Source of the DNA: an uncultured Pseudomonadota bacterium
Lineage (GTDB): Bacteria > Pseudomonadota > Gammaproteobacteria > Methylococcales > Methylomonadaceae
Direction of reading: 5' to 3'
Length of the DNA: 22,841 nt
Assembly: GCA_903904275.1 (NCBI GenBank)
Contig: CAIVBX010000057.1
Coordinates: forward strand, 1 to 22,841
Below the pieces are notes generated by a model. That model saw only the letters and a list, made by a program, of their open reading frames with translations, ran no database searches and was not told the DNA's origin. A program made the translations under genes and the position numbers. Numbering within the stretch: position 1 is the stretch's first letter; the number at the start of each line of letters is the position of its first letter. Shown here piece after piece: positions 6,464-14,579 of the stretch.

Positions 6464-6805
6464 ATGCCTTATATCAAATTAAACACCAACGTAGAAATTG
6501 CAGATACACCAGCCGTTTTGCGCCAACTTTCACAAATCGCAGCCAAAGAAACCAGCAAACCTGAATCGTATGTGATGATTGAAATCACGCACAATTCATC
6601 GATGTTATTTGCTGGCAAAGATTCACCACTGGCTTTTTTGGAATGTAAAAGTATTGGTTTAACAGAAAAACAAGCTAAATCATTAAGTGCCGCAATTAGC
6701 CAACTTTTAAACACCGAATTAAACATTTCACCAGACAGAATTTACATTGAATTTAGCAACGCACCCGCCGCATTTTGGGGTTATAACGGTTCGACATTTG
6801 GTTAA
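6464..6805 (+). CDS. MIF-family tautomerase
   Basis: A 113-residue protein of the macrophage migration inhibitory factor/phenylpyruvate tautomerase family. After removal of Met1 the catalytic N-terminal proline is exposed (M-PYIKLNTNV). Conserved stretches include KPESYVMIEI, where the Lys corresponds to the active-site Lys32 of MIF, LAFLECKSIG, ISPDRIYIEF and the C-terminal FWGYNGSTFG, which aligns with MIF's GWNNSTFA end. The fold predicts a trimer with keto-enol tautomerase activity; the natural substrate in bacteria is unclear. The Shine-Dalgarno TTGGAGA lies just before the start. It is 45 bases upstream of proS on the same strand; cotranscription is possible, though proS may have its own promoter. 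Confidence 0.92.
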   Translation: MPYIKLNTNVEIADTPAVLRQLSQIAAKETSKPESYVMIEITHNSSMLFAGKDSPLAFLECKSIGLTEKQAKSLSAAISQLLNTELNISPDRIYIEFSNAPAAFWGYNGSTFG

Positions 6806-6816
6806 TGCGCTAAAAT
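6790..6816 (+). promoter_or_regulatory. Weak candidate promoter of proS
   Basis: TTCGAC (6790-6795) and TAAAAT (6811-6816) are 15 bases apart, which is short. The -10 sits in a small CGCTA/TAGCG hairpin (6808-6820). This is only a candidate. Confidence 0.25.
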
Positions 6817-6850
6817 AGCGACTTTCTTACTTACTCAAAAATAAAAAATC

Positions 6851-8560
6851 ATGCGTACATCTACCTTTCCTTTAAATACCGTTAAAGAAACACCTTCTGA
6901 CGCGGAAATTATCAGTCATCAACTAATGATTCGTGCGGGTTTAATTCGCAAATTGGCATCGGGCTTATACACTTGGTTGCCGCTAGGTTTGCGCGTGTTG
7001 CGAAAAGTCGAAAGAATTGTTCGTGAAGAAATGGATAAAGCGGGCGGTTTAGAAGTGTTAATGCCTGGTATTCAACCTGCTGAACTTTGGCAAGAAACAG
7101 GTCGTTGGGAACAATACGGCGCAGAACTCGCACGTTTGAAAGACCGTCATCAACGTGATTTTTGTTTAGGACCAACGCACGAAGAAATTATTACCGATTT
7201 AGCGCGTGCTGAAATCAAAAGTTATAAACAACTACCGATTACTTATTATCAAATTCAAACCAAATTCCGTGATGAAATTCGTCCGCGTTTTGGCGTAATG
7301 CGTGCGCGTGAGTTTATTATGAAAGATGCGTATTCATTTCATTTAACTGAAGAAAGTTTGCATGAAACGTATGAAGTTATGCACGCCGCATACACACAAA
7401 TTTTTACCCATTTTGGTTTGAAATTCCGTGCAGTAATGGCGGATTCAGGTTCAATTGGTGGCGCGGTGTCACACGAATTTCATGTTTTAGCGGATTCAGG
7501 TGAAGATGCGATTGCGTTTTCAACTGAAAGTGATTACGCCGCAAATGTCGAAAAAGCGGAAGCGTTAATGCCAACAACAGCACGTCCCGCTGCGACGCAT
7601 TCAATGTCAACGATTGACACGCCAAATCAACACAGCATCTTAGAAGTCAGTGAATTTTTAAACATTTCAGCGACACAATGTTTAAAAACCTTAATTGTGC
7701 GTGGCACACAAGAAGGCGAATTAGTTGCTTTACTTTTACGCGGCGACCATGAATTAAACGAAATTAAAGTTGAAAAATTGGCAGGCGTTGCATCGCCGTT
7801 GCAATTAGCAAGCGAAGAAGAAATTTTACACGCTTGTCACTGTAAACCTGGTTCAATTGGTGCAATTGGTTTGAAAATGCCGATTATTGCTGATCGTAGT
7901 GTGACAACAATGGCTGATTTTGTATGTGGTGCGAATCAAGATGGCAAACATTATCAAAACGTGAATTGGGGACGGGATTTACCTTTGCCACCGATTGCAG
8001 ATATTCGCACTGTTGTCGAAGGCGACCCAAGTCCAGATGGAAAAGGGACATTAACCATTGCACGCGGTATTGAAGTTGGTCATATTTTTCAACTTGGCAC
8101 AAAATACAGCGAAGCTATGAAAGCAGGTGTCATCAACGAAGGCGGCAAAAATCAAATTATGATTATGGGTTGCTACGGGATTGGTATTTCGCGCGTGGTC
8201 GCGGCAGCAGTTGAACAAAATCATGACAGCAAAGGCATTATTTGGACTCCAAGTTTAGCTCCCTTCCAAGTCGCCATTTGTCCAATGAATATGCACAAAT
8301 CAGAGCGTTTGCGTGAAGCAACAGAAGAACTTTATCAATCGTTAGTTCAAGCGGGAATTGAGGTGTTGCTTGATGATAGAAAAGTGCGAGCAGGTTTTAT
8401 GTTCTCAGACATGGATTTAATTGGTATTCCGCATATTTTAGTGATGGGAGATAAAGGTTTAGACGCTGGAACAGTTGAATACAAAGGTCGAACCGATGAA
8501 CACGCCGAAGATATTGTAATGAGTGATATTTTGAAATTCTTGAAAGCAAAATTAAGCTAA
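6851..8560 (+). CDS. proS: Prolyl-tRNA synthetase, bacterial type
   Basis: A 569-residue class II aminoacyl-tRNA synthetase that charges tRNA-Pro. Landmarks are MRTSTFPLNTVKETPSDAE at the N terminus, GLYTWLPLGLRVLRKVE, PTHEEIITDLAR, motif 2 RDEIRPRFGVMRAREF, motif 3 region MGCYGIGISRVVAAAVEQ, and a C-terminal anticodon-binding domain starting near PFQVAICPMN. The long stretch between motifs 2 and 3 (about residues 225-400) is the INS editing domain of the bacterial-type enzyme, which hydrolyses Ala-tRNA-Pro. Length is close to that of E. coli ProS (572). Convergent with the ferredoxin gene downstream, sharing a terminator. Confidence 0.97.
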   Translation: MRTSTFPLNTVKETPSDAEIISHQLMIRAGLIRKLASGLYTWLPLGLRVLRKVERIVREEMDKAGGLEVLMPGIQPAELWQETGRWEQYGAELARLKDRHQRDFCLGPTHEEIITDLARAEIKSYKQLPITYYQIQTKFRDEIRPRFGVMRAREFIMKDAYSFHLTEESLHETYEVMHAAYTQIFTHFGLKFRAVMADSGSIGGAVSHEFHVLADSGEDAIAFSTESDYAANVEKAEALMPTTARPAATHSMSTIDTPNQHSILEVSEFLNISATQCLKTLIVRGTQEGELVALLLRGDHELNEIKVEKLAGVASPLQLASEEEILHACHCKPGSIGAIGLKMPIIADRSVTTMADFVCGANQDGKHYQNVNWGRDLPLPPIADIRTVVEGDPSPDGKGTLTIARGIEVGHIFQLGTKYSEAMKAGVINEGGKNQIMIMGCYGIGISRVVAAAVEQNHDSKGIIWTPSLAPFQVAICPMNMHKSERLREATEELYQSLVQAGIEVLLDDRKVRAGFMFSDMDLIGIPHILVMGDKGLDAGTVEYKGRTDEHAEDIVMSDILKFLKAKLS

Positions 8561-8563
8561 AAC

Positions 8564-8595
8564 AAAAAAGGCGGATTTAAAATCCGCCTTTTTTT
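8564..8595. terminator. Bidirectional terminator between proS and the ferredoxin operon
   Basis: GGCGGATT (8570-8577) pairs with AATCCGCC (8581-8588), extended by an A6/T6 stem. It has a T run on the + side and an A run on the other, so it works in both directions. It serves proS (+) and the last gene of the - strand operon, whose stop codon lies in its T run. Confidence 0.9.
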
Positions 8596-8839
8596 ATGCA
8601 ATCAATTTCAGATATTTTTGATACAACGATTCTTTATCTTCAACGTGTTTTGGGTCTTTGCTAATGCAATCAACGGGACAAACTTCAATACATTGTGGCG
8701 TATCATGATGCCCAATACATTCGGTGCATAAATTGGGGTTAATTTCGTAAATATCTTCACCTTGTGAAATCGCGCCATTTGGGCATTCAGGTTCACACAC
8801 ATCACAGTTAATACATTCTTCGGCAATAATTAAAGCCAT
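8594..8839 (-). CDS. 2[4Fe-4S] ferredoxin, Allochromatium type (YfhL family)
   Basis: An 81-residue electron carrier. Cluster motifs are CINCDVCEPECP and CTECIGHHDTPQCIEVCP, so the second motif is C-x2-C-x8-C-x3-C with a six-residue insertion. A ninth Cys (PVDC) and a C-terminal helical tail follow. This is the Allochromatium vinosum-type 8Fe ferredoxin (YfhL in E. coli), known for very low and unequal cluster potentials. Linkage to coaD is common in gammaproteobacteria. It has a good Shine-Dalgarno (GAGGAAT) and is the last gene of the long - strand run. Confidence 0.95.
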   Translation of the reverse strand: MALIIAEECINCDVCEPECPNGAISQGEDIYEINPNLCTECIGHHDTPQCIEVCPVDCISKDPKHVEDKESLYQKYLKLIA

Positions 8840-8856
8840 TTTTTTATTCCTCGTTG

Positions 8857-9138
8857 TTAATAAGTTTTGCCATCAGGCTTGTCGAGTAATTTTACCACTT
8901 GCTGATAAAGTTTCGCGCGTTTCACTGTCGGAATAGGCGGCGTAGCTTTGGCAATTTGAATGCAATCTTCAGGGCAAATTAACACACATTGCGCTTCGTC
9001 ATAAAAACCCTCGCATTCTTCACATATTTTCACATCAATAGAAAATACATCACCTTCATGGCTAATCGCTTTGATTGGGCAAACAGGTTCACAAGCACCA
9101 CACGACGTACATTCTTGTTTATCAATTGCTAATGCCAT
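8857..9138 (-). CDS. Second Allochromatium-type 2[4Fe-4S] ferredoxin
   Basis: A 93-residue paralogue of the downstream ferredoxin: CTSCGACEPVCP and CEECEGFYDEAQCVLICP, again C-x2-C-x8-C-x3-C with a ninth Cys in PEDC. It differs by an extra proline-containing linker (ATPPIPTVKRAK) and a longer C-terminal tail. It starts 3 bases after coaD. In a diazotroph such proteins can donate electrons to nitrogenase, but context here (coaD and chemoreceptors) gives no direct support. The divergence from its neighbour suggests a duplication followed by specialisation rather than a recent copy. Confidence 0.92.
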   Translation of the reverse strand: MALAIDKQECTSCGACEPVCPIKAISHEGDVFSIDVKICEECEGFYDEAQCVLICPEDCIQIAKATPPIPTVKRAKLYQQVVKLLDKPDGKTY

Positions 9139-9141
9139 TTT

Positions 9142-9627
9142 TTACTCCGCAAATTTTTTGACTAACTGTTGATAAACACAATCTGGCACAAAACACGAAA
9201 CATCTCCTTTCAAACGGGCAATTTCTCGAATCATGCTAGATGAAATAAATTCATATTGTTCAGCAGGTGTTAAAAACACAGTTTCCAAATCGGGCGCGAG
9301 GCGGCGATTCATACCTGCTAATTGAAATTCATATTCAAAATCGGAAACAGCTCGCAAACCGCGCAAAATCACGCGAGCCTGATTTTGTTTCGCACATTCA
9401 ACCAGTAAATTATCAAAACCAATTACGCTGACATTTTCAAAGTCAGCCGTGACATTTTTAGCTAATTCGACACGCTCAAAAAATGAAAATAGTGGCGTTT
9501 TAGTTTTATTTTCTGCAACGGCAATAATGACCTTGTCATAAAGTTGCGCCGCTCGAACCACCAAATCCAAATGCCCATTTGTAATCGGGTCAAATGTCCC
9601 GGGATAAATCGCTGTCATTTTTTTCAC
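9142..9627 (-). CDS. coaD: Phosphopantetheine adenylyltransferase
   Basis: A 161-residue enzyme that adenylylates 4'-phosphopantetheine to dephospho-CoA, the fourth step of coenzyme A synthesis. Features are the nucleotidyltransferase motif IYPGTFDPITNGHLD (T-x-G-H), RVILRGLRAVSDFEYEFQLA and the C-terminal ISSSMIREIA nucleotide-binding motif. Two starts are possible: GTG at 9627 or ATG at 9618. The GTG is favoured because GGAAGAG lies 9 bases upstream of it. That Shine-Dalgarno is embedded in the last codons of the chemoreceptor gene, only 3 bases upstream, so translation is probably coupled to it. Confidence 0.95.
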   Translation of the reverse strand: MKKMTAIYPGTFDPITNGHLDLVVRAAQLYDKVIIAVAENKTKTPLFSFFERVELAKNVTADFENVSVIGFDNLLVECAKQNQARVILRGLRAVSDFEYEFQLAGMNRRLAPDLETVFLTPAEQYEFISSSMIREIARLKGDVSCFVPDCVYQQLVKKFAE

Positions 9628-9630
9628 GAT

Positions 9631-12375
9631 TTAAAACTCTTCCCATTCATCTGATAAATTCGCCGCAGGTTTTGGCGCGGCAGGTTTTTTAATTGGCTCA
9701 GGCATCGAAGAAAAGTCAGCTATTGAAACAGATTGTTGCGGCTTAGTTTCTTTTTTCAAACGCATAATGGAAGAACCAACCTGATTGGACGCTTTAGCAA
9801 AATCGCCTTGGTTTCCCAACATCTCAGACGCTTCATCATATTTTTTCGCGTTAATAACTTCTGCCACTTTTCCAGCCGCAAGATGGAATGCCGTATGATT
9901 GGTAAGGCAATCCTGATAACTCTGTAAATGTCCCACTTTTTTGCGACAATTCTCGTCATACAACCATTTTCCAAAATCACAGCAATTGTCTTTTGAAATT
10001 GTGACGGCATCGAGCGTTTCTCTTTTGCTAATTGCAGTGCGTAATTTTACTTTCCAATCTTGATGTTTTTTTAATGCGCCGTCTAAATCAATATTGATAG
10101 CTACTGACAATTGAGCAGGTGCAGGTTTTGCTACAGGAGCTGAAACCGCAGCGGATTCCATTTTTTTAGGGGGGGCTGCAATAGGTTTTGGAATTTCAGC
10201 AACAGGTTTTGGCGCAACCGATTTAGGTGTCGGTTTCGCATAACTTTTAACGGCTGGCGCGGACATTTTCATGCCGTCAATTTTGAAATTTCTAACGGTT
10301 GTCGATAAATTCCGTGCTTGGTCTTCAAGTGCTTCCGCCGCTGCTGCCGCTTCTTCAACTAAGGCGGCATTTTGTTGGGTTACATCGTCCATTGATGAAA
10401 TGGCTTGATTGACTTGTTGAATTCCCGAATTTTGTTCAACCGATGCACTGGTAATGGCGTTAATCGTTTTGCTGACGTTTTCAATCGAATTCACAATGTC
10501 TTCCATCGTTTTTCCCGCCCGCGCGACTAATTGTGTTCCGTTTTCAACTTTTTCAACAGAATCACTAATTAAGCCTTTGATTTCACCCGCGGCAGCAGCG
10601 GCACGTTGCGCCAAACTTCTGACTTCTGTTGCCACAACGGCAAAGCCACGACCTTGATCGCCCGCTCTTGCCGCTTCAACTGCGGCATTCAACGCTAAAA
10701 TGTTAGTTTGGAATGCAATGCCGTCAATAACAGTAATAATATCAACGACTTTTCGAGATGATTCGTTAATGTCTTCCATTGTCGCAACAACTCTGTCAAC
10801 GACTGCCACACCTTTTCGCGCAATATCCGAAGAAGCCGAGGCTAAATCATTCGCATATTTTGCATTTTCGCTGTTGGTTTGAACGGTTGAGGTGAGTTGC
10901 TGCATACTCGCGGCGGTTTCTTCCAAACTAGCAGCTTGTTCTTCGGTTCGGTGCGATAAATCGTTATTGCCCGCCGCAATTTCTTTTGCTGCTGTGCCAA
11001 TGGTGTCACTAGATTCTTTAATTTCACCAACCAACGCTTTTAAATTATCAACTGTGCCATTCATCGCGTCTTTCGCTTTGCCGAACGTGCCAGGGTAATC
11101 TTTCGTAATCGTTTGCGTTAAATCACCTTGCGCCAACGCATTTGCAATACGCAACACATCACTAAAACCTGTTTCGCAGGTTTCAACTAATTCATTTAAA
11201 TGTGTAAGCATTTCTTTGAATGTAAATTCAAAATTCTCCGCGTTACTGCGTTTTGAAAAATCACCTTGTGAACTTGCGGCAGCAATAGCACTAATTTCGT
11301 TATTGATGTCTAACAAGGATTTTTTGACGGCATCAACTGCACCTGAAATCTTTGCTTTTTCGCCAGGCAAACGCTCCATGTCAGGTTTGAAATTACCACG
11401 AGCGTATTGCGAAACCACGTCAACAACCTGCATTTTCACATCAATATGTGATTGCACCAGATGGTTAATTTCGTGTGCGATTTGTGAATAAGTACCTTTG
11501 AATTTATCGGTATTCATGTGGTAACTAATAATGCCAGCGGCGTGTTTGTCAGCCATTTGACGTTGTTCATTCACAAATCCATTGATAGTTTCTTGCAAAT
11601 TTCTTAACGCATAAAGCAAACTACTGTTATCGCGTGGTTGTAATTTAATTTCGTTGGCAAAATTTCCTGACGAAACTTGATGAACTTGAGCAATGGCGTC
11701 CACCAATTCGCCACCAAGTTGTCTCGCTAAATAACGTGAAAAAAGAATTGCAATTGTGACACTCACTGCAAAAGCAAGTGAAATCAACACAAGCATTAAA
11801 ATTAAACTGTATTTGTAATCGTCCGAAGCGTTTTGCGCGGATTTTTTAGATGCCCCTTCTTTTATTAGGCTTAATTCATTTAATTTTTCATCGATACTGT
11901 TTCCTATCGGGTTTTGTGCTTTTAAAATAGCATCAAATTCAGGGGTACATTGGATAATGCCTTGGTCAACAATCATGTTGACCATTTCTAAGGTTAAGCG
12001 TTCCCATTCAGGTGTGGCTTTATAAACTTCTTGCACGCCTGCTTTGCCTTTTTCTGTATAAAATAAGTCGCCTGCTTTATGTATATTTTCTTTAAATGCC
12101 TCAATGTCTTTTTTTACATCACCAGCATATTTACGTTTTTCTGCATCTGTTGTGGCTAATAATGCACTGCGCCAATCTCGCGCGGCTTGCACGCGATTGA
12201 TTTTGGCTTCTTTGGTATATGAAATACCGTGTAAATCTTTACCATAAATTGTGTCAATGTGACCATCCAGTTTACTCATATTGAATACACCAATGATGCA
12301 AACAATTAAGCCGATGAAAGTGACACTCAGAAAACTCAGCATCAGTTTTGTACCTAATTTCATATTTTCAAACAT
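9631..12375 (-). CDS. Chemoreceptor with 4HB sensor, poly-HAMP, CZB domain and tethering pentapeptide
   Basis: A 914-residue methyl-accepting chemotaxis protein. Order: TM1 (about 11-31), periplasmic four-helix-bundle sensor (32-188) with ARDWRSALLA, TM2 (190-213), HAMP, further HAMP-like units near 315-355, 362-400 and 405-455, and a 36-heptad-type signalling domain with the invariant tip DGIAFQTNILALNAAVEAAR (551-570). After an Ala/Pro/Lys-rich linker (702-760) comes a CZB zinc domain with likely ligands His771, Cys799 (CDFGKW), His827 and His831. The protein ends in EWEEF, a CheR/CheB-docking pentapeptide. The N-terminal methylation patch is SLEETAAS. CZB domains sense zinc or oxidants such as hypochlorous acid in known receptors. 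It is the longest and last of four tandem paralogues. Confidence 0.93.
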   Translation of the reverse strand: MFENMKLGTKLMLSFLSVTFIGLIVCIIGVFNMSKLDGHIDTIYGKDLHGISYTKEAKINRVQAARDWRSALLATTDAEKRKYAGDVKKDIEAFKENIHKAGDLFYTEKGKAGVQEVYKATPEWERLTLEMVNMIVDQGIIQCTPEFDAILKAQNPIGNSIDEKLNELSLIKEGASKKSAQNASDDYKYSLILMLVLISLAFAVSVTIAILFSRYLARQLGGELVDAIAQVHQVSSGNFANEIKLQPRDNSSLLYALRNLQETINGFVNEQRQMADKHAAGIISYHMNTDKFKGTYSQIAHEINHLVQSHIDVKMQVVDVVSQYARGNFKPDMERLPGEKAKISGAVDAVKKSLLDINNEISAIAAASSQGDFSKRSNAENFEFTFKEMLTHLNELVETCETGFSDVLRIANALAQGDLTQTITKDYPGTFGKAKDAMNGTVDNLKALVGEIKESSDTIGTAAKEIAAGNNDLSHRTEEQAASLEETAASMQQLTSTVQTNSENAKYANDLASASSDIARKGVAVVDRVVATMEDINESSRKVVDIITVIDGIAFQTNILALNAAVEAARAGDQGRGFAVVATEVRSLAQRAAAAAGEIKGLISDSVEKVENGTQLVARAGKTMEDIVNSIENVSKTINAITSASVEQNSGIQQVNQAISSMDDVTQQNAALVEEAAAAAEALEDQARNLSTTVRNFKIDGMKMSAPAVKSYAKPTPKSVAPKPVAEIPKPIAAPPKKMESAAVSAPVAKPAPAQLSVAINIDLDGALKKHQDWKVKLRTAISKRETLDAVTISKDNCCDFGKWLYDENCRKKVGHLQSYQDCLTNHTAFHLAAGKVAEVINAKKYDEASEMLGNQGDFAKASNQVGSSIMRLKKETKPQQSVSIADFSSMPEPIKKPAAPKPAANLSDEWEEF

Positions 12376-12402
12376 TTCGTTTTCCTAATTATTATTTATC
12401 GG

Positions 12403-14526
12403 TTAATAAGCGGGTAATAAAACGCCGTGTATCTTAAAATTTCCAACAGTTTGTGTGAGATTGTGGGTTTGTTCTTCAAGCGATTCTGCTGCCGCAGCGG
12501 CTTGTTCAACTAATGCCGCATTTTGTTGTGTTGTATCATCCATTTGTCGGATTGCACTATTAACTTCTTGAATTCCTACGCTTTGGTTAGATGAGGCGAT
12601 GGTAATAGAATCAATCGTTGCACTGACGTTTTGGATAGAAGAAACAATTTCTTCCATCGTTTTACCCGCAACTGCTACAAGTTTCGTACCATCTTCGACG
12701 CGCTCAACCGAATCACGGATTAAATTTTTAATTTCACCTGCGGCAGCAGCGGCACGTTGCGCTAAACTGCGTACTTCCGTTGCGACAACCGCAAAACCGC
12801 GACCTTGGTCGCCTGCACGTGCCGCTTCAACCGCCGCATTTAACGCTAAAATATTGGTTTGAAATGCAATGCCATCAATGACTGAAATAATATCGACGAT
12901 TTTGCGTGACGATTCGTTAATGTCTTTCATTGTGTTAACTACTTGATTTACAACGGTGACACCTTTTCGTGCAATGTTTGACGAAGTTTGCGCCATTTCA
13001 TTGGCACATTTTGCATTATCACTATTTTTTTGAACGGTTTCCGTGAGGTCTTGCATACTTGCAGCAGTTTCTTGCAAACTTGCAGCTTGCATTTCGGTGC
13101 GGTGTGACAAATCGTTATTTCCTGCGGCAATTTCTTTTGTCGCCATACCAATGGTGTCGCTAGATTCTTTTATTTCGGCAACCAAGGATTTCAAATTATC
13201 AACGGTTTTATTTATCGCATCTTTTGCTTCGCCAAAAGTGCCTGGGTAATTATTAGAAATATGTTGCGTTAAATCGCCTTCTGCTAAGGCATTTGAAACA
13301 CGCAAAATATCGTTAAAACCCACATCACAGGTTTCAACTAAGGTGTTTAAATTTATCAGCATATCTTTAAACATAAAATTAAAACGAGTTGCATCACCAC
13401 GTTTTGAAAAATCACCGCTTGCCCCTGCCGCACTAATCATTTGAATTTCATGATTCACTTTGAGCAATGAGGCTTTTACGGCATCGACAGCTTGTGTCAC
13501 TTTTGCTTTTTCTTCTGGCAAACGTTCCATATCACGTTGGAAATTGCCTTGTGCGTATTCTGAAACAACTTCGACAACCTGCATTTTTACATCAATGTGT
13601 GATTGTACTAATTCGTTAATTTCACGCGCCATTTCACCGTAAGCTCCGCGAAATCTAGCGACATGAATTTTTTCACTGACAAAACCTGCGTGATGCTTTT
13701 GTGCGACACATCGTTGAGAATCGATAAACCCAAGAATCGTTTTTTGCATCACTTTTAGCGAGTAAAGCAAACTCGTTTTGTCATCTTTTTTAAGGGTTAA
13801 TTGACTTGAAAAATCGCCTGCAGATACTTTTTTAACTTCGTTAATCGCGTCAGCTAATTCACCACCCAATTGTTTCGACAAATAACGTGAAAATAGCAAT
13901 CCAATGGCGACACTGAGAATAAAACTAAACGCCACTAAAATACTCATCATGACAAGATTTTGTTTATATTCTTGCGCGGATTGTTTAGCCGTTTCTTCGG
14001 AGGCTTTTTCTTTTGCCTCTGTGAGTTTAGAGATGTTGCCGTCAATAATTTTGGCTAACGGTTGTTGTGCCTTGAGAATTTTTGAAAGTTCAGGCGTTTG
14101 TTGCGTCAAATTTTGTTCAATAATCATATCAAGAACTTGCAGCGTTAATTTTTTCCATTCAGGTGTGGCGTTGTAAATTTCTTGAATCAAGGCTTTATGT
14201 TCTTCGATATAAAATAAATCGCCGCCTTTGTGAATACTTTCTTCGTATGCTTCAACATTTTTTTTCACCGAATCAGCGGCTTTGTGTTTTTCTTCGGGCG
14301 TGGTAGCTAATAACGCACTTCGCCAATCTCGTGCGGCGCGTAAGCGTGTGCTTTGTGCTTCTTTCACATACGAAAGCCCCATTAAATCTTTGCTGTAGAC
14401 TTTTTCAACATAATCGTTAAGTTGCGCCATGTTGAAGATACCAATAACACAAACGACTAAACCAACGACTGCAACAATTAAAAAACTGGTGACTAACTTT
14501 GTACTCAATTTTGTGTTATTAAGCAT
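12403..14526 (-). CDS. Chemoreceptor with 4HB sensor and poly-HAMP linker
   Basis: A 707-residue methyl-accepting chemotaxis protein. Order: TM1 (about 11-31), 4HB periplasmic sensor with the same ARDWRSALLA block as its downstream neighbour, TM2 (190-213), HAMP chain, and signalling domain with the tip DGIAFQTNILALNAAVEAAR. It stops shortly after the coiled coil (NFKIHG), with no CZB domain or pentapeptide. The methylation patch reads TEMQAASLQETAAS: one Glu found in the other three paralogues is Met and another is gene-encoded Gln, which would need CheB deamidation. Shine-Dalgarno TTAGGAAAA is identical in style to that of the downstream paralogue 27 bases away. The ligand is unknown. Confidence 0.93.
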   Translation of the reverse strand: MLNNTKLSTKLVTSFLIVAVVGLVVCVIGIFNMAQLNDYVEKVYSKDLMGLSYVKEAQSTRLRAARDWRSALLATTPEEKHKAADSVKKNVEAYEESIHKGGDLFYIEEHKALIQEIYNATPEWKKLTLQVLDMIIEQNLTQQTPELSKILKAQQPLAKIIDGNISKLTEAKEKASEETAKQSAQEYKQNLVMMSILVAFSFILSVAIGLLFSRYLSKQLGGELADAINEVKKVSAGDFSSQLTLKKDDKTSLLYSLKVMQKTILGFIDSQRCVAQKHHAGFVSEKIHVARFRGAYGEMAREINELVQSHIDVKMQVVEVVSEYAQGNFQRDMERLPEEKAKVTQAVDAVKASLLKVNHEIQMISAAGASGDFSKRGDATRFNFMFKDMLINLNTLVETCDVGFNDILRVSNALAEGDLTQHISNNYPGTFGEAKDAINKTVDNLKSLVAEIKESSDTIGMATKEIAAGNNDLSHRTEMQAASLQETAASMQDLTETVQKNSDNAKCANEMAQTSSNIARKGVTVVNQVVNTMKDINESSRKIVDIISVIDGIAFQTNILALNAAVEAARAGDQGRGFAVVATEVRSLAQRAAAAAGEIKNLIRDSVERVEDGTKLVAVAGKTMEEIVSSIQNVSATIDSITIASSNQSVGIQEVNSAIRQMDDTTQQNAALVEQAAAAAESLEEQTHNLTQTVGNFKIHGVLLPAY

Positions 14527-14579
14527 TTTATTTTCCTAATTTTTCAGCAACGTTCTCTATTTCGTCTACTTTTCGTGAT

